DNA of 64,000 bases from positions 1 to 64,000 of the forward strand of contig NZ_JACHJH010000010.1 in assembly GCF_014203555.1 (NCBI RefSeq). The letters are read 5' to 3'. Position numbers and translations under genes: made by a program. Each line of letters starts with the position of its first letter. Position 1 is the first letter of the stretch. Below are positions 56,647-64,000 of the stretch, in pieces. The stretch comes from Streptomyces olivoverticillatus. Lineage in GTDB: Bacteria; Actinomycetota; Actinomycetes; Streptomycetales; Streptomycetaceae. The notes under the pieces are model-generated. The model worked only from the letters and a program-made list of their open reading frames with translations, had not been told where the DNA came from and did no database searches.

Positions 56647-57042
56647 ATGCCCGAGAACGATTCACCGCTGCGCACCGAGTACGACTTCCAACTCCCTCAC
56701 GGCTATGTGGATGCCGCGGGCACCGTGCACCGCCAGGGCGCCATGCGGCTCGCCACAGCCCGCGACGAGCTGTCTCCCCTGATCGACCAACGGGTCAGGG
56801 AGAACCCCGCCTATCTGGGGGTGGTCCTCCTCAGCCTCGTCATCACGCGGCTGGGGACCGTGAGCGACATCCACGCGGGCGTGGTGGAGCAGTTCTTCGC
56901 CAGGGATCTCGCCTATCTCCAGGACCTCTACCGGCGCATCAACGGCCTGGACTCCGGCCACGGCGCCGTCGCCTGTCCTTCCTGCGGGACCAGCTTCGCC
57001 CTGCCCGGACCGGCCTCGGGCGGCCGCCTGGGGGAAGCATGA
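56647..57042 (+). CDS. eCIS tail-assembly (chaperone-like) protein with CPxCG tail
   Basis: 131-residue protein. The opening (LRTEYDFQLPHGYVD...GTVHRQGAMRLATARDEL) matches tail-assembly proteins that accompany eCIS tube genes. The helical middle is followed near residue 110 by CPSCG, half of a zinc-ribbon; a second CxxC is missing, so any metal site would need a partner. It precedes a DUF6760 gene with a 4-bp overlap, as is usual in Streptomyces eCIS loci. ATG at 56647, with GGAGGAA about 15 bp upstream. Confidence 0.75.
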   Translation: MPENDSPLRTEYDFQLPHGYVDAAGTVHRQGAMRLATARDELSPLIDQRVRENPAYLGVVLLSLVITRLGTVSDIHAGVVEQFFARDLAYLQDLYRRINGLDSGHGAVACPSCGTSFALPGPASGGRLGEA

Positions 57043-57197
57043 CGCACCCGGAGCGCCTGCTCCGTGAAGAGAGCGCCTACATCGCCTACCACTTCCACTG
57101 GGCGTACGAGGACATCCTCACCTTGCCGCACGCGGAGCGGCGCGCATGGGTGCGTGAGATCGCGCGGATCGACTCCTCTGTCAGTGAGGGGCGGTGA
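57039..57197 (+). CDS. DUF6760 small eCIS protein
   Basis: 52-residue acidic/aromatic protein: RLLREESAYIAYHFHWAYEDI then LPHAERRAWVREI. Such proteins follow the tail-assembly gene in eCIS loci and resemble the short product made by frameshift in phage tail-chaperone pairs, although here it is a separate overlapping gene (ATGA with the upstream stop). Its precise role is not known. Confidence 0.75.
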   Translation: MTHPERLLREESAYIAYHFHWAYEDILTLPHAERRAWVREIARIDSSVSEGR

Positions 57198-59416
57198 GCG
57201 TGGTGGGCGTGATGAAGGGGTTGAGCCCTTTCAAGCCGGGGCGGTGGCGGCGGGGACGGCGTACGGGCCCGGCGCCCGCCCCGGCCCCGGCCTCCCCGGC
57301 GGCGGGGGCTCCGCCCGGGCCTCCGCCGCGTGGGGACTGGCGCGTGGTCGCGCCCGTCGGGCTGCTACGGATGCCGGTGCCGCTCTCCTGCGGGCTCGGC
57401 ACCTTCCGGCAGGACCTCGCGGCCTGGCGCCCGGCGCCGCTCGTCACGGCCGACGGCCGGCTGCTGCCACGCGGGGTGCCGTTGGCACTGGCACCGGCCG
57501 ATCGTGGTGCTCCACTGATGGGGGTGGCGGTGGTGACGGAAGTGCCGCCGGTCGCCGGGGCGCTGTCGCGGTCCGAGGTGCCGGGGGTGGACCCTTCCCC
57601 GACCCCGTCCCTTCCCGAAACCGGGGGCTTCGCCCCCGTTCCCCCAGTCGGCGCGAGGCACGTCGACCGACGGTCCGGCGAGTACGGGGTGGGCACCCGG
57701 CATGAGGGCGGGGTCGTCGGGGACCCCCGCCTCCCCTCGGGACAGGGAAGTGGTGCGGACCGGCGAGCCCGGAGCGGGCCCGACGACCGGCCCGGCGCCT
57801 CGGAGGGTGCGGGACGTCCCGAGCCCCGCGCGCCTGGGCCCGCCAGCGACCCAGGGCGTCACCGGGACCAACGGGCCCGGGGCGAAGCCCACGAAGCCGG
57901 TGCCTCGGGGAGCCCGGGGCGCGGCCGGCGCAAGGCCGCCCGACGGCCCGGCCGTCCTGTGAGCCCTGGGCGCGACGTGGACGGTGGAGTCCGGAGCGAG
58001 CCGTTCGTCACCGGCTCTCCGGACAGTTCGGTACGCACCGAGGGCCCGCGGGGACCGGGCGAGGTCTCCGTGCCCGGGCCGCTCAGGCACCCGGGTCGCG
58101 ACGGAGACGACCTCGGCCACCACGAAGCTCACAGCGTGGGCTCACTCGGAGAGCCGGGACGCGACGGGGACCGATGGGAACCGGGCGGGGCTTCCGACTC
58201 CCACCTGCCATGGAGCCTTGGGCACCGTCACGGACCGTCGTCCCGGGACGGAGACCTCGACTTCACCCCTCAACGGGGTCCCAGGCACCGCCAAGGCCAA
58301 CCGGACGCAGGCGGAGCGGACGGCCCCGGCCCGGCAAAGAACCCGGAACAGCACCGTGCCCAACCGGACCAAGACGAAAAACCAAGCACCCCATGGACTC
58401 CCGGACACCGCCAAGACCAACCGGACCGGCGCGGCACCGGCAATCCCCGCCCACCAGAGGCCCTGGGACACCACCTGGACCGACCGAGCCAAGGCGAGCC
58501 CCCCGGTCTCCGTCTTCCTTGGAGCCGCAGGCACCGCCGGCACCGATCCGACCAGGACGCGGCCTACGGCCCCGGCGCATCAAGGGGCCCGTGGTGCCAT
58601 CAGGGCCAGCCCAGCCAGGGCGAAGCCCCCGGCTTTGGCCTTCCTCGGAACCCCGAGCGCCCCCAGCGCCAACCGGACCGAGCCGCAGCAGACAACCCCA
58701 GCCCCTCAAAGGACACCGGACACCGCCAAGGCCGGCCGGGACCAGGCGATGTCCCCGGTCCCGGCTCCCCGAGGAGCCCTGGCCTCGCCGAGCCTCGGGG
58801 CGGCCACAGCGAGGCCCGGGCTACGCCTTTGCAAGGTTCCGGTCGCCCCCCGGGCCGACAGGACCACGACGCGTTCCCCCTCACGGCGTCGCCGGGGGTC
58901 CCGGAGCATCTCGGCGGCCGACAAGCCCCCGGCGAACCGCCCGGCCCCAACCCTCCGTGGGGTCCGGGGCGGAGCCCCGGTTCGGAGAAGGGGCGGGATC
59001 GAGGCGCCCTCCCCACCACCGGCTCCCTCCCCCCGGCCGGCCCCCGGCACCGGCTCGGCGTCGGGCAGCCGCTCCCCCGCGTACCCGGCACCGCCATGCC
59101 GTTCGTCACCCCGCCCCTCGCCGGGAACGCACGGCCGCCCGGCACAGCGGCCGGCGAACCGTCAACCACCGCCCCCTCGTTCACATCCACCCCGGCCCCG
59201 CAGACCGCGCGCAGCCCGGCCCCACCGGACACCGCGGCCATCGCCCGGGAGGTCGCCGAGGAGGTCGCCCGGCAGCATGCCGGGCTCCTGGCCGAGGCCG
59301 TGGTCCCGGCCCTCGGATTCTCTCGACGGACGCGCCGGGCGGCGACGCGGTGGCAGTCGCCGCCGGCTCAACCGCCGGCGGAAGACAGCTCCTGGGGTAC
59401 CTACCCACCCCGCTGA
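57194..59416 (+). CDS. Long Pro/Gly/Arg-rich, largely disordered eCIS-locus protein
   Basis: 740 residues. The first 115 residues look folded (DWRVVAPVGLLRMPVPLSCGLGTFRQDLAAW), and the last 60 contain a helix (DTAAIAREVAEEVARQHAGLLAEAVVPALGF). Between them lies a degenerate repeat of about 25-30 residues rich in GHRQ, QPD and PG, with no predicted fold. In the repeat, codons in this frame often end in A or T, whereas the +1 frame keeps G/C-ending codons; three plus-strand frames are open there. The true product may therefore shift frame or be a decayed repeat. The GTG start overlaps the DUF6760 stop. A linker or tape-measure-like role is possible but unproven. Confidence 0.5.
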   Translation: MSVVGVMKGLSPFKPGRWRRGRRTGPAPAPAPASPAAGAPPGPPPRGDWRVVAPVGLLRMPVPLSCGLGTFRQDLAAWRPAPLVTADGRLLPRGVPLALAPADRGAPLMGVAVVTEVPPVAGALSRSEVPGVDPSPTPSLPETGGFAPVPPVGARHVDRRSGEYGVGTRHEGGVVGDPRLPSGQGSGADRRARSGPDDRPGASEGAGRPEPRAPGPASDPGRHRDQRARGEAHEAGASGSPGRGRRKAARRPGRPVSPGRDVDGGVRSEPFVTGSPDSSVRTEGPRGPGEVSVPGPLRHPGRDGDDLGHHEAHSVGSLGEPGRDGDRWEPGGASDSHLPWSLGHRHGPSSRDGDLDFTPQRGPRHRQGQPDAGGADGPGPAKNPEQHRAQPDQDEKPSTPWTPGHRQDQPDRRGTGNPRPPEALGHHLDRPSQGEPPGLRLPWSRRHRRHRSDQDAAYGPGASRGPWCHQGQPSQGEAPGFGLPRNPERPQRQPDRAAADNPSPSKDTGHRQGRPGPGDVPGPGSPRSPGLAEPRGGHSEARATPLQGSGRPPGRQDHDAFPLTASPGVPEHLGGRQAPGEPPGPNPPWGPGRSPGSEKGRDRGALPTTGSLPPAGPRHRLGVGQPLPRVPGTAMPFVTPPLAGNARPPGTAAGEPSTTAPSFTSTPAPQTARSPAPPDTAAIAREVAEEVARQHAGLLAEAVVPALGFSRRTRRAATRWQSPPAQPPAEDSSWGTYPPR
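58283..58741 (+). repeat. Degenerate ~24-bp repeat within the disordered-protein gene
   Basis: The core GGACACCGCCAAG followed by ACCAACCGGAC-like sequence recurs at about 58283, 58403 and 58718 with small changes, and weaker copies lie between. The spacing (about 120 and 315 bp) suggests a larger decayed repeat unit. Confidence 0.55.
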
Positions 59417-59485
59417 CGCCCCGCAGACGCCCCACGCGTCACCCCCGAAGCAGCCGCACCGCCCGACCCCACGGAGTGCTCGCAC

Positions 59486-59917
59486 ATGCCGGACCAGCCC
59501 TTCGCCGTCAGTTCCCACTTCCAGCTCTCCATAGGCATGCACGCCCTCGGCTCCTTCACGGCCTGTGACGGGCTCGGCTGCACCATGGACGTCGAGGAGC
59601 GCGTCGAGGGCGGGACGAACGGGCACGTGTGGCAGCTGCCGACGCGGCTGCGCTACACGAACGTGGTACTCAGCCGGCCGCTGACGCAGGAGACCGTGCT
59701 CGTCTGGGCCTGGATGCGCGCGCAGGTGATCGAACCGGTGCGGCTGCCGGGGCAGCTCGTCGCCCTCGGCCCGGATCGGCAGCCGCTGGTGCGGTGGCTC
59801 CTCGACGGTGTGCTGCCGGTGCGCTGGAGCGGGCCGACGTTCGATGTGGACCAGTCGCAGCCGGCCCGGGAGACCTTGGAGATCACCCACAACGGCTTCC
59901 TGGGCATCACCATCTGA
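59486..59917 (+). CDS. eCIS tube protein (T4 gp19-like)
   Basis: 143-residue tail-tube protein. The sequence fits the family throughout: an N-terminal FQLSIGMHALGSFTACDGLG, an acidic strand (VEERVEGGTNGHVWQLP), the loop RLRYTNVVLSRPLT, and the C-terminal ARETLEITHNGFL. Tube proteins form hexameric rings stacked into the inner tube that carries cargo. In eCIS loci a second tube paralogue near LysM and VgrG genes forms the baseplate end of the tube, which fits this position. ATG at 59486 with GGAG about 10 bp upstream. Confidence 0.88.
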   Translation: MPDQPFAVSSHFQLSIGMHALGSFTACDGLGCTMDVEERVEGGTNGHVWQLPTRLRYTNVVLSRPLTQETVLVWAWMRAQVIEPVRLPGQLVALGPDRQPLVRWLLDGVLPVRWSGPTFDVDQSQPARETLEITHNGFLGITI

Positions 59918-59942
59918 CCCGTCCGACCGTCGAGAGGACCAC

Positions 59943-60665
59943 ATGCTGTCCGAGCTCCTGGGGGGCGCGCCGGTACGGGCCGCCCTCGTGATCTACGACC
60001 CGCCGGCGGGAACCGGCCACGCCCCGGGGCCGGAACGCGGCCGCGTCCGCTTCCACTTCAACCCCGACCGGGTCCAGGTCGGCAAGCGGGCCCGCTGGGA
60101 CCGCAGCCCCGCGCCCTCCAGCGAGGAGGCGCCACGGGCACAGTTCGTGGGGGCCCAGCCGCGCACCATGACACTGGAAGTGTTCCTCGACGCGGGCGAC
60201 TTCCGCTCCAGCGTGCAGGACCAGGTGGAGAAGCTGCTCGGCTGCTGCGCCCCGACCGCGCGGAGCGCCACGGCGAAGCCCGCGTCGGCGCCCTGGGTGC
60301 GGCTGGAGTGGGGGCGTTCGCGCACGACCGCGTTCCTCGCGCTGGTGACGCAGGTCGACGCGGCGTACACCCGGTTCGGGCACGACGGGACACCGCTGCG
60401 CGCCACCTGCACCGTCTCCCTGGAGGAGGTGGGCGGCGCGACGCCCCGGCAGAACCCGACGTCGGGTGCCGACGGGCCGGTGGACACCCATCTCGTGGTG
60501 GCGGGCGACACCCTGGCCGGAATGGCGTGGCAGGCGTACGGCGATCCGACGAGGTGGCGGGCGATCGCCGAGGCCAACGGCGTCGACGATCCGGCCCGGG
60601 TGCCCGTGGGCACGGTGCTGGTCCTGCCGGTCCTGGAGGAGCGCCCCGCGGGAGGTGCCGGGTGA
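59943..60665 (+). CDS. LysM-domain baseplate/tube-initiator protein (gp53-like)
   Basis: 240-residue protein. The N-terminal two thirds match the eCIS tube-associated domain (RVRFHFNPDRVQVGKRARW; PRTMTLEVFLDAGD; WGRSRTTAFLALVTQVDAAYTRF), and a LysM module ends it (residues about 180-235, HLVVAGDTLAGMAWQAYGDPTRWRAIAEAN). By analogy with T4 gp53 and Pvc7-type proteins it joins the tube to the spike hub. ATG at 59943 with GAGAGGA 5-6 bp upstream. Confidence 0.88.
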   Translation: MLSELLGGAPVRAALVIYDPPAGTGHAPGPERGRVRFHFNPDRVQVGKRARWDRSPAPSSEEAPRAQFVGAQPRTMTLEVFLDAGDFRSSVQDQVEKLLGCCAPTARSATAKPASAPWVRLEWGRSRTTAFLALVTQVDAAYTRFGHDGTPLRATCTVSLEEVGGATPRQNPTSGADGPVDTHLVVAGDTLAGMAWQAYGDPTRWRAIAEANGVDDPARVPVGTVLVLPVLEERPAGGAG

Positions 60666-62458
60666 CGGAGAGGCTCTACGCGGCGGAGCCGGTCGTCGCC
60701 TTCGGCTCCCCGCTGCAGGAGCTATGGGCGGAACGGCTGGTGGAGGCTTCCGTGGACACGTCGGTGGGTCTGCCGGCCCGCACGACCTTACGGTTCCGCG
60801 ATCCCGAGCACCGCCTCCTGGCGGCGGCGCGGATCACCGTCGGGGCGCCGCTGACCGTAGCGGTGGCCGCCGCACGCAGCCGCACCCGGGTGGTGATCTT
60901 CGACGGCGAGGTCACGGCGCTGGAGACCGAGGTGGATGCCGACGGGACGTTCACGACCGTGCGGGCCATGGACCGGGGGCACCGGCTGACGCGGGGGCGG
61001 CGGGTGGCCGCCTACGTCGACACCACGGTGGCCGAGGTAGCCCGGCAGGCCGCCTCCCGGCACGGGCTGACGACGGGCCGGATCGACGCCGAGCGCACCC
61101 GCATCCCGCACGTGGCCCAGCCCAACCTGACCGACTGGGAGTTGCTGAACCATCTCGCCGACCAGCACGGCCTGCGCCTGACGGTCGAGGGGAGCACCCT
61201 CCACATGCTCCGCCCGGCCGCCGCCGACGCGGCGCCCGCGCCCGGCACGGGGGCGGACCGCAGCCCGTTCGTCCTGGAGCACGGGGTGAACCTGCTGGCG
61301 CTGCGCGCCGCCGTGTCCTCCGAGAACCAGGTCGCCGAGGTGGAGGTCCGCGGCTGGGATCCCGACGGCAAGGCCGCGCTGTCCGCGAAGGCCGGTGCGG
61401 GCGACAGCGAACGGCTGCGCCTGGGCGTCACACCCGCGCGGCTCGGCAAGGCCTTCCCCGGGCCGGCGCCGGAACTGCTCGTGGGCGGCCGGGCCCACAC
61501 CACCGCCCCGCAGGTGGACGCGGCGGCCCGCGCCATCGCGGCGGAGTCGGCGGCCGCGATGGCCACGCTGGCCGCCGAGGTCGCGGGCGCCCCCGAGCTG
61601 CGGGCGGGCGTGCCGGTGACCCTGGCCGGAGTGGGCGAGCCGTTCACCGGCAAGTACACCGTCACCTCCTGCGGTCACGTCTTCGACGGGGACCAGGGCT
61701 ACCGGACCCTGGTCCGGGTGGGCCCGCTTCCCCCGCCCGTCGTGCCCTACCCACCGCCACTGTGCGCGCCGGGCGTGGCGGTGGGCATCGTCACGGACAT
61801 CAAGGAACCGGGGAAGGGCCAGCGCGGTGCCGTACGGCTGCGTCTGCCGTGGCTCTCCCAGGACTATGTGACCGACTGGGTCCGTACCGTCCAGTGGGGC
61901 GGGGCCGGTGGCGGCGGCGTCTTCGCTCCGGAGGCCGGGGACGAGGTACTGGTCGGCTTCGAGCACGGGCGGCTGGACCGGCCCTACGTCCTCGGCGGGC
62001 TCTACAACGGCCTCGACGCCCCCACCGACCACGGCCTGCCGCTGGTCGACGCCGGTACGGGCCGGGCCAACAGGAGTTCCCTGGCGTCCCGTTCGGGCGA
62101 TCGCCTCGAACTGCTCAGCGCGACTGACGGCCCTCAGGGCGTCCGGCTTCTGAGCGGCGACGGCAAGCTCGTCACCCACCTCGACCGGAAGGACACCACC
62201 ATCGCCTTCGCGGCGGGGGAAGGGGGGAAGACCGTACGGGTCTCGCTCGACGGCCGCGGCGAGGGCACCCTGACCATCGACGCGGGAGAGACGGGCACCC
62301 TGATCCTCAAGGCCGGCTCGGTGACCGTCACCGCGGCCGGAAGCGGCGGCGGGCAGCTGACGCTGGAGGGCGCCACCGTCACGGTGAAGAGCGGGGGCGA
62401 GCTCAAGCTCGAAGGGCAGCGCACCACCATCACCGGCAACACCGTCGACATCAACTGA
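60662..62458 (+). CDS. VgrG-like spike protein (gp27/gp5 fusion)
   Basis: 598-residue trimeric spike. Residues 1-345 form the gp27-like hub (phage late-control D type); residues about 375-465 are the gp5 OB-fold with VRLRLPWLSQDYVTDWVRTVQWGG and GVFAPEAGDEVLVGFEHGRLDRPYVLGGLYNG; the last 100 residues are short repeats of beta-helix type (GTLTIDAGETGTLILKAGSVTVTA). No extra effector domain is attached. The GTG at 60662 overlaps the previous stop codon. Confidence 0.93.
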   Translation: MTERLYAAEPVVAFGSPLQELWAERLVEASVDTSVGLPARTTLRFRDPEHRLLAAARITVGAPLTVAVAAARSRTRVVIFDGEVTALETEVDADGTFTTVRAMDRGHRLTRGRRVAAYVDTTVAEVARQAASRHGLTTGRIDAERTRIPHVAQPNLTDWELLNHLADQHGLRLTVEGSTLHMLRPAAADAAPAPGTGADRSPFVLEHGVNLLALRAAVSSENQVAEVEVRGWDPDGKAALSAKAGAGDSERLRLGVTPARLGKAFPGPAPELLVGGRAHTTAPQVDAAARAIAAESAAAMATLAAEVAGAPELRAGVPVTLAGVGEPFTGKYTVTSCGHVFDGDQGYRTLVRVGPLPPPVVPYPPPLCAPGVAVGIVTDIKEPGKGQRGAVRLRLPWLSQDYVTDWVRTVQWGGAGGGGVFAPEAGDEVLVGFEHGRLDRPYVLGGLYNGLDAPTDHGLPLVDAGTGRANRSSLASRSGDRLELLSATDGPQGVRLLSGDGKLVTHLDRKDTTIAFAAGEGGKTVRVSLDGRGEGTLTIDAGETGTLILKAGSVTVTAAGSGGGQLTLEGATVTVKSGGELKLEGQRTTITGNTVDIN

Positions 62459-62481
62459 CCTGGCACGGACGGGAGACGACC

Positions 62482-62883
62482 GTGGACATCATCGGCGCGG
62501 GGTGGGCGTTCCCCGCCGTCATCACCGGCACCGGCCGCGTGGGCCTGGCGACCGGCAGCGACGACGTGGAGCAGGCCGTGCGGATCATCCTGTCCACCGC
62601 GCCGGGCGAGCGGCCGATGCGGCCGGAGTTCGGTTGCGGTATCCACGGCCTCGTCTTCGACTCGCTCGACGCCACGACCGTCGCCCGCGCCGATGTGGAG
62701 GTGCGCCGGGCACTCGACCGGTGGGAGCCGCGGATCGAGGTCGACGACCTGCTGTTCAGCACGGACACCGTGGACATCGGCGTGCTCTACATCGACATCC
62801 GCTACCGGCTGCGCGCCACCAACGAACCCCGCAACCTCGTCTTCCCCTTCTACACCCTGCCCGGAGACTCCCCGAGTGAGTGA
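62482..62883 (+). CDS. gp25-like baseplate wedge protein
   Basis: 133 residues; matches the gp25/lysozyme-like wedge family, with the EPR-region equivalent MRPEFGCGIHGLVFDSLD (near residue 52) and a closing IRYRLRATNEPRNLVFPFY. It forms the inner baseplate and starts sheath polymerisation in contractile systems, so its presence argues that a sheath gene exists elsewhere in the locus. GTG at 62482 with GGGAGA about 10 bp upstream. Confidence 0.92.
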   Translation: MDIIGAGWAFPAVITGTGRVGLATGSDDVEQAVRIILSTAPGERPMRPEFGCGIHGLVFDSLDATTVARADVEVRRALDRWEPRIEVDDLLFSTDTVDIGVLYIDIRYRLRATNEPRNLVFPFYTLPGDSPSE

Positions 62884-64000
62884 CCTCCCCATGGCCGATC
62901 TGCCGCCCGAGCGATCCGCTTTGTCTGATACGACCGACTCATCCGGCGTTCCCGTTCCCGACCTGGACGACCTGCGCTTCCAGCCGCTCGTGGACGCCGC
63001 CAAGCGAGCCCTGCCGCAGCGCGCGCCCGAGTGGACCGACCACAACGTCTCCGACCCCGGCGTCACTCTGATCGAGGCCTGCGCCGAGCGGACCGACCAG
63101 CTGCTCTACCGTGTCCATCGCATGACGGACCGTCAGCGATTCGCTGTGCTTCGCCTCATGGGCATCACACCGCTCCCCGCCTCCCCCGCCCGGATCACCG
63201 TCGTGTTCGCACGCACCGACGGTACGACCGGGCGCCGCGAGATCCCTGAGGGCACCGAGGTCAGCACCGAGGGCAGTACCGAGAGCGAGCAGCCGGTCGT
63301 CCTGGCGACCACCGCACCGCTCACTCTCGCCGAGAACCAGTCCACGGGAGTGGTGGAGGCGCTCGAGCAACTCGTTCCGGTCACCGAGGTGCTGGGCACG
63401 TCCGACGGCCTTCCCGGCGGTCGGTTCCCGACGCGCAACCGGCCGTGGCGGTCCGGCGCTCCGGTCGCGGAGCCCGCGTTCGGCCCGCCGATGACGGTCC
63501 GGGTCGGGGGCGTCGTCTGGCCGGCGGTGCGTACCTTCGCCGATGCCGGGCCGGACGACGGCCCCGTCCACTGGTGGGACGACGCCTCGTGCGAGGTCGT
63601 CCTCGGGCCTCTGGTCCCCGCCGAGGGCGGGCCCGAGCAGCACGGGAACGTGCCGACGAAAGGCACCAGGATCAGCGCGGAGTACCACGTGTACCGAGGC
63701 CGGAAGGGCAGTCTTCCCCTCGGCACACCGCTGACGGTGGTGTCACAGGCCGGGCTGAGCGCCACCGTCCACGGCGTGCTCGCCCCCGCAGAGGACGCGG
63801 AGGACTGGCGGCAGGCGCTGGAACGCGCGGGGCTGGGCCTCGCCCCGCTGCGCCGCGCAGTCACCGCCGCCGACCACGAGCAGATCATCGAGGAACACGT
63901 GGCCGGGCTGGCCCGGGTCCGGGTCACGGCGCTCACCCGGCCCACCGACTCGCACGTGCCCACCGCCCTCACGCAACCGCCGCGCCCGGCCGAGGTCCTC
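62876..64000 (+). CDS. Baseplate J/gp6-like protein (3' end beyond window)
   Basis: 375 codons visible, open to the window edge. The N-terminus has DLDDLRFQPLVDAAKRALPQ, then EWTDHNVSDPGVTLIEACAERTDQLLYRVHR and LRLMGITPLPASPARITVVF, all standard for the eCIS putative baseplate assembly protein of the gp6/J type that links wedges in a ring. The GTG at 62876 overlaps the gp25 stop region; an ATG at 62891 is an alternative start. The frame is easily missed because it has no stop in the window. Confidence 0.9.
   Translation, partial: MSDLPMADLPPERSALSDTTDSSGVPVPDLDDLRFQPLVDAAKRALPQRAPEWTDHNVSDPGVTLIEACAERTDQLLYRVHRMTDRQRFAVLRLMGITPLPASPARITVVFARTDGTTGRREIPEGTEVSTEGSTESEQPVVLATTAPLTLAENQSTGVVEALEQLVPVTEVLGTSDGLPGGRFPTRNRPWRSGAPVAEPAFGPPMTVRVGGVVWPAVRTFADAGPDDGPVHWWDDASCEVVLGPLVPAEGGPEQHGNVPTKGTRISAEYHVYRGRKGSLPLGTPLTVVSQAGLSATVHGVLAPAEDAEDWRQALERAGLGLAPLRRAVTAADHEQIIEEHVAGLARVRVTALTRPTDSHVPTALTQPPRPAEVL

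Noticed and set aside
57984..59568. Two other long plus-strand frames (516 and 464 codons) inside the disordered-protein gene
   Set aside because: They are not called as separate genes because neither has a credible ribosome site or a recognisable domain, and the C-terminal helix lies in the 740-codon frame; the oddity is reported as a finding instead.
62880..63071. A 63-codon frame at the start of the baseplate-J region
   Set aside because: The long frame from 62876 carries baseplate-J homology to the window end; the short frame is a shadow.

Overview
The window is high-GC actinobacterial DNA, almost certainly from Streptomyces or a close relative. The signs are many GTG starts, tight 4-bp overlaps between genes, rare TTA codons, large NRPS/PKS genes, a cobalamin-riboswitch/CbtBA locus and a phage-tail-like contractile injection system (eCIS). 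No tRNA, rRNA, CRISPR array or insertion sequence was seen.

Region A (1-18155) is a peptide biosynthetic locus read outward from a divergent promoter near 2.8 kb. To the left are an MbtH protein and an NRPS (C-A-...) that runs off the window. To the right are two Fe(II)/2-oxoglutarate amino-acid hydroxylases, a secreted alpha/beta hydrolase, a three-module NRPS (C-A-T-C-A-T-C-A-T-TE, middle A domain reading as serine) and an MFS exporter. The NRPS modules share long blocks of nearly identical DNA.

Region B (18156-22473) is housekeeping or linker DNA: a cupredoxin, a methyltransferase, a histidine-phosphatase-like protein, a cobalamin riboswitch driving cbtB-cbtA (cobalt uptake), and a DUF1259 lipoprotein.

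Region C (22612-46491) is a compact hybrid PKS-NRPS cluster: a LuxR-type regulator, then ACP-KS-AT-AT-DH*-ACP, KS-AT-ACP and KS-AT-DH*-ACP-Cy-A(Cys)-T-TE, followed by a crotonyl-CoA carboxylase/reductase, a P450, its 3Fe-4S ferredoxin, an AhpD-like protein, a secreted EF-hand-bearing protein and an MFS exporter. No ketoreductase or enoylreductase is visible, both DH-like domains lack the catalytic His, and one AT lacks its Ser. The inferred logic is an unreduced chain built from ethylmalonyl-, methylmalonyl- and malonyl-CoA, capped by cysteine and heterocyclised. TTA codons in the regulator and first PKS suggest bldA control.

Region D (46435-48530) is a scar: a membrane-protein gene that looks truncated at its 5' end, a thioredoxin lacking one active-site Cys, a decarboxylase/MFS chimeric pseudogene and an MMPL fragment. 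This is probably the right-hand border of a horizontally acquired island.

Region E (48646-64000) is one arm of an eCIS locus. Two putative cargo proteins lie on the minus strand (one with a DUF4157 HEXXH domain). On the plus strand are two beta-propeller/Ig-like proteins, a tail-assembly protein, a DUF6760 protein, a long disordered repeat protein, a tube protein, a LysM protein, a VgrG-like spike, a gp25 wedge and a baseplate-J protein cut by the window end. No sheath or ATPase gene lies in the visible part; the propeller proteins sit where sheath and tube genes are often found.
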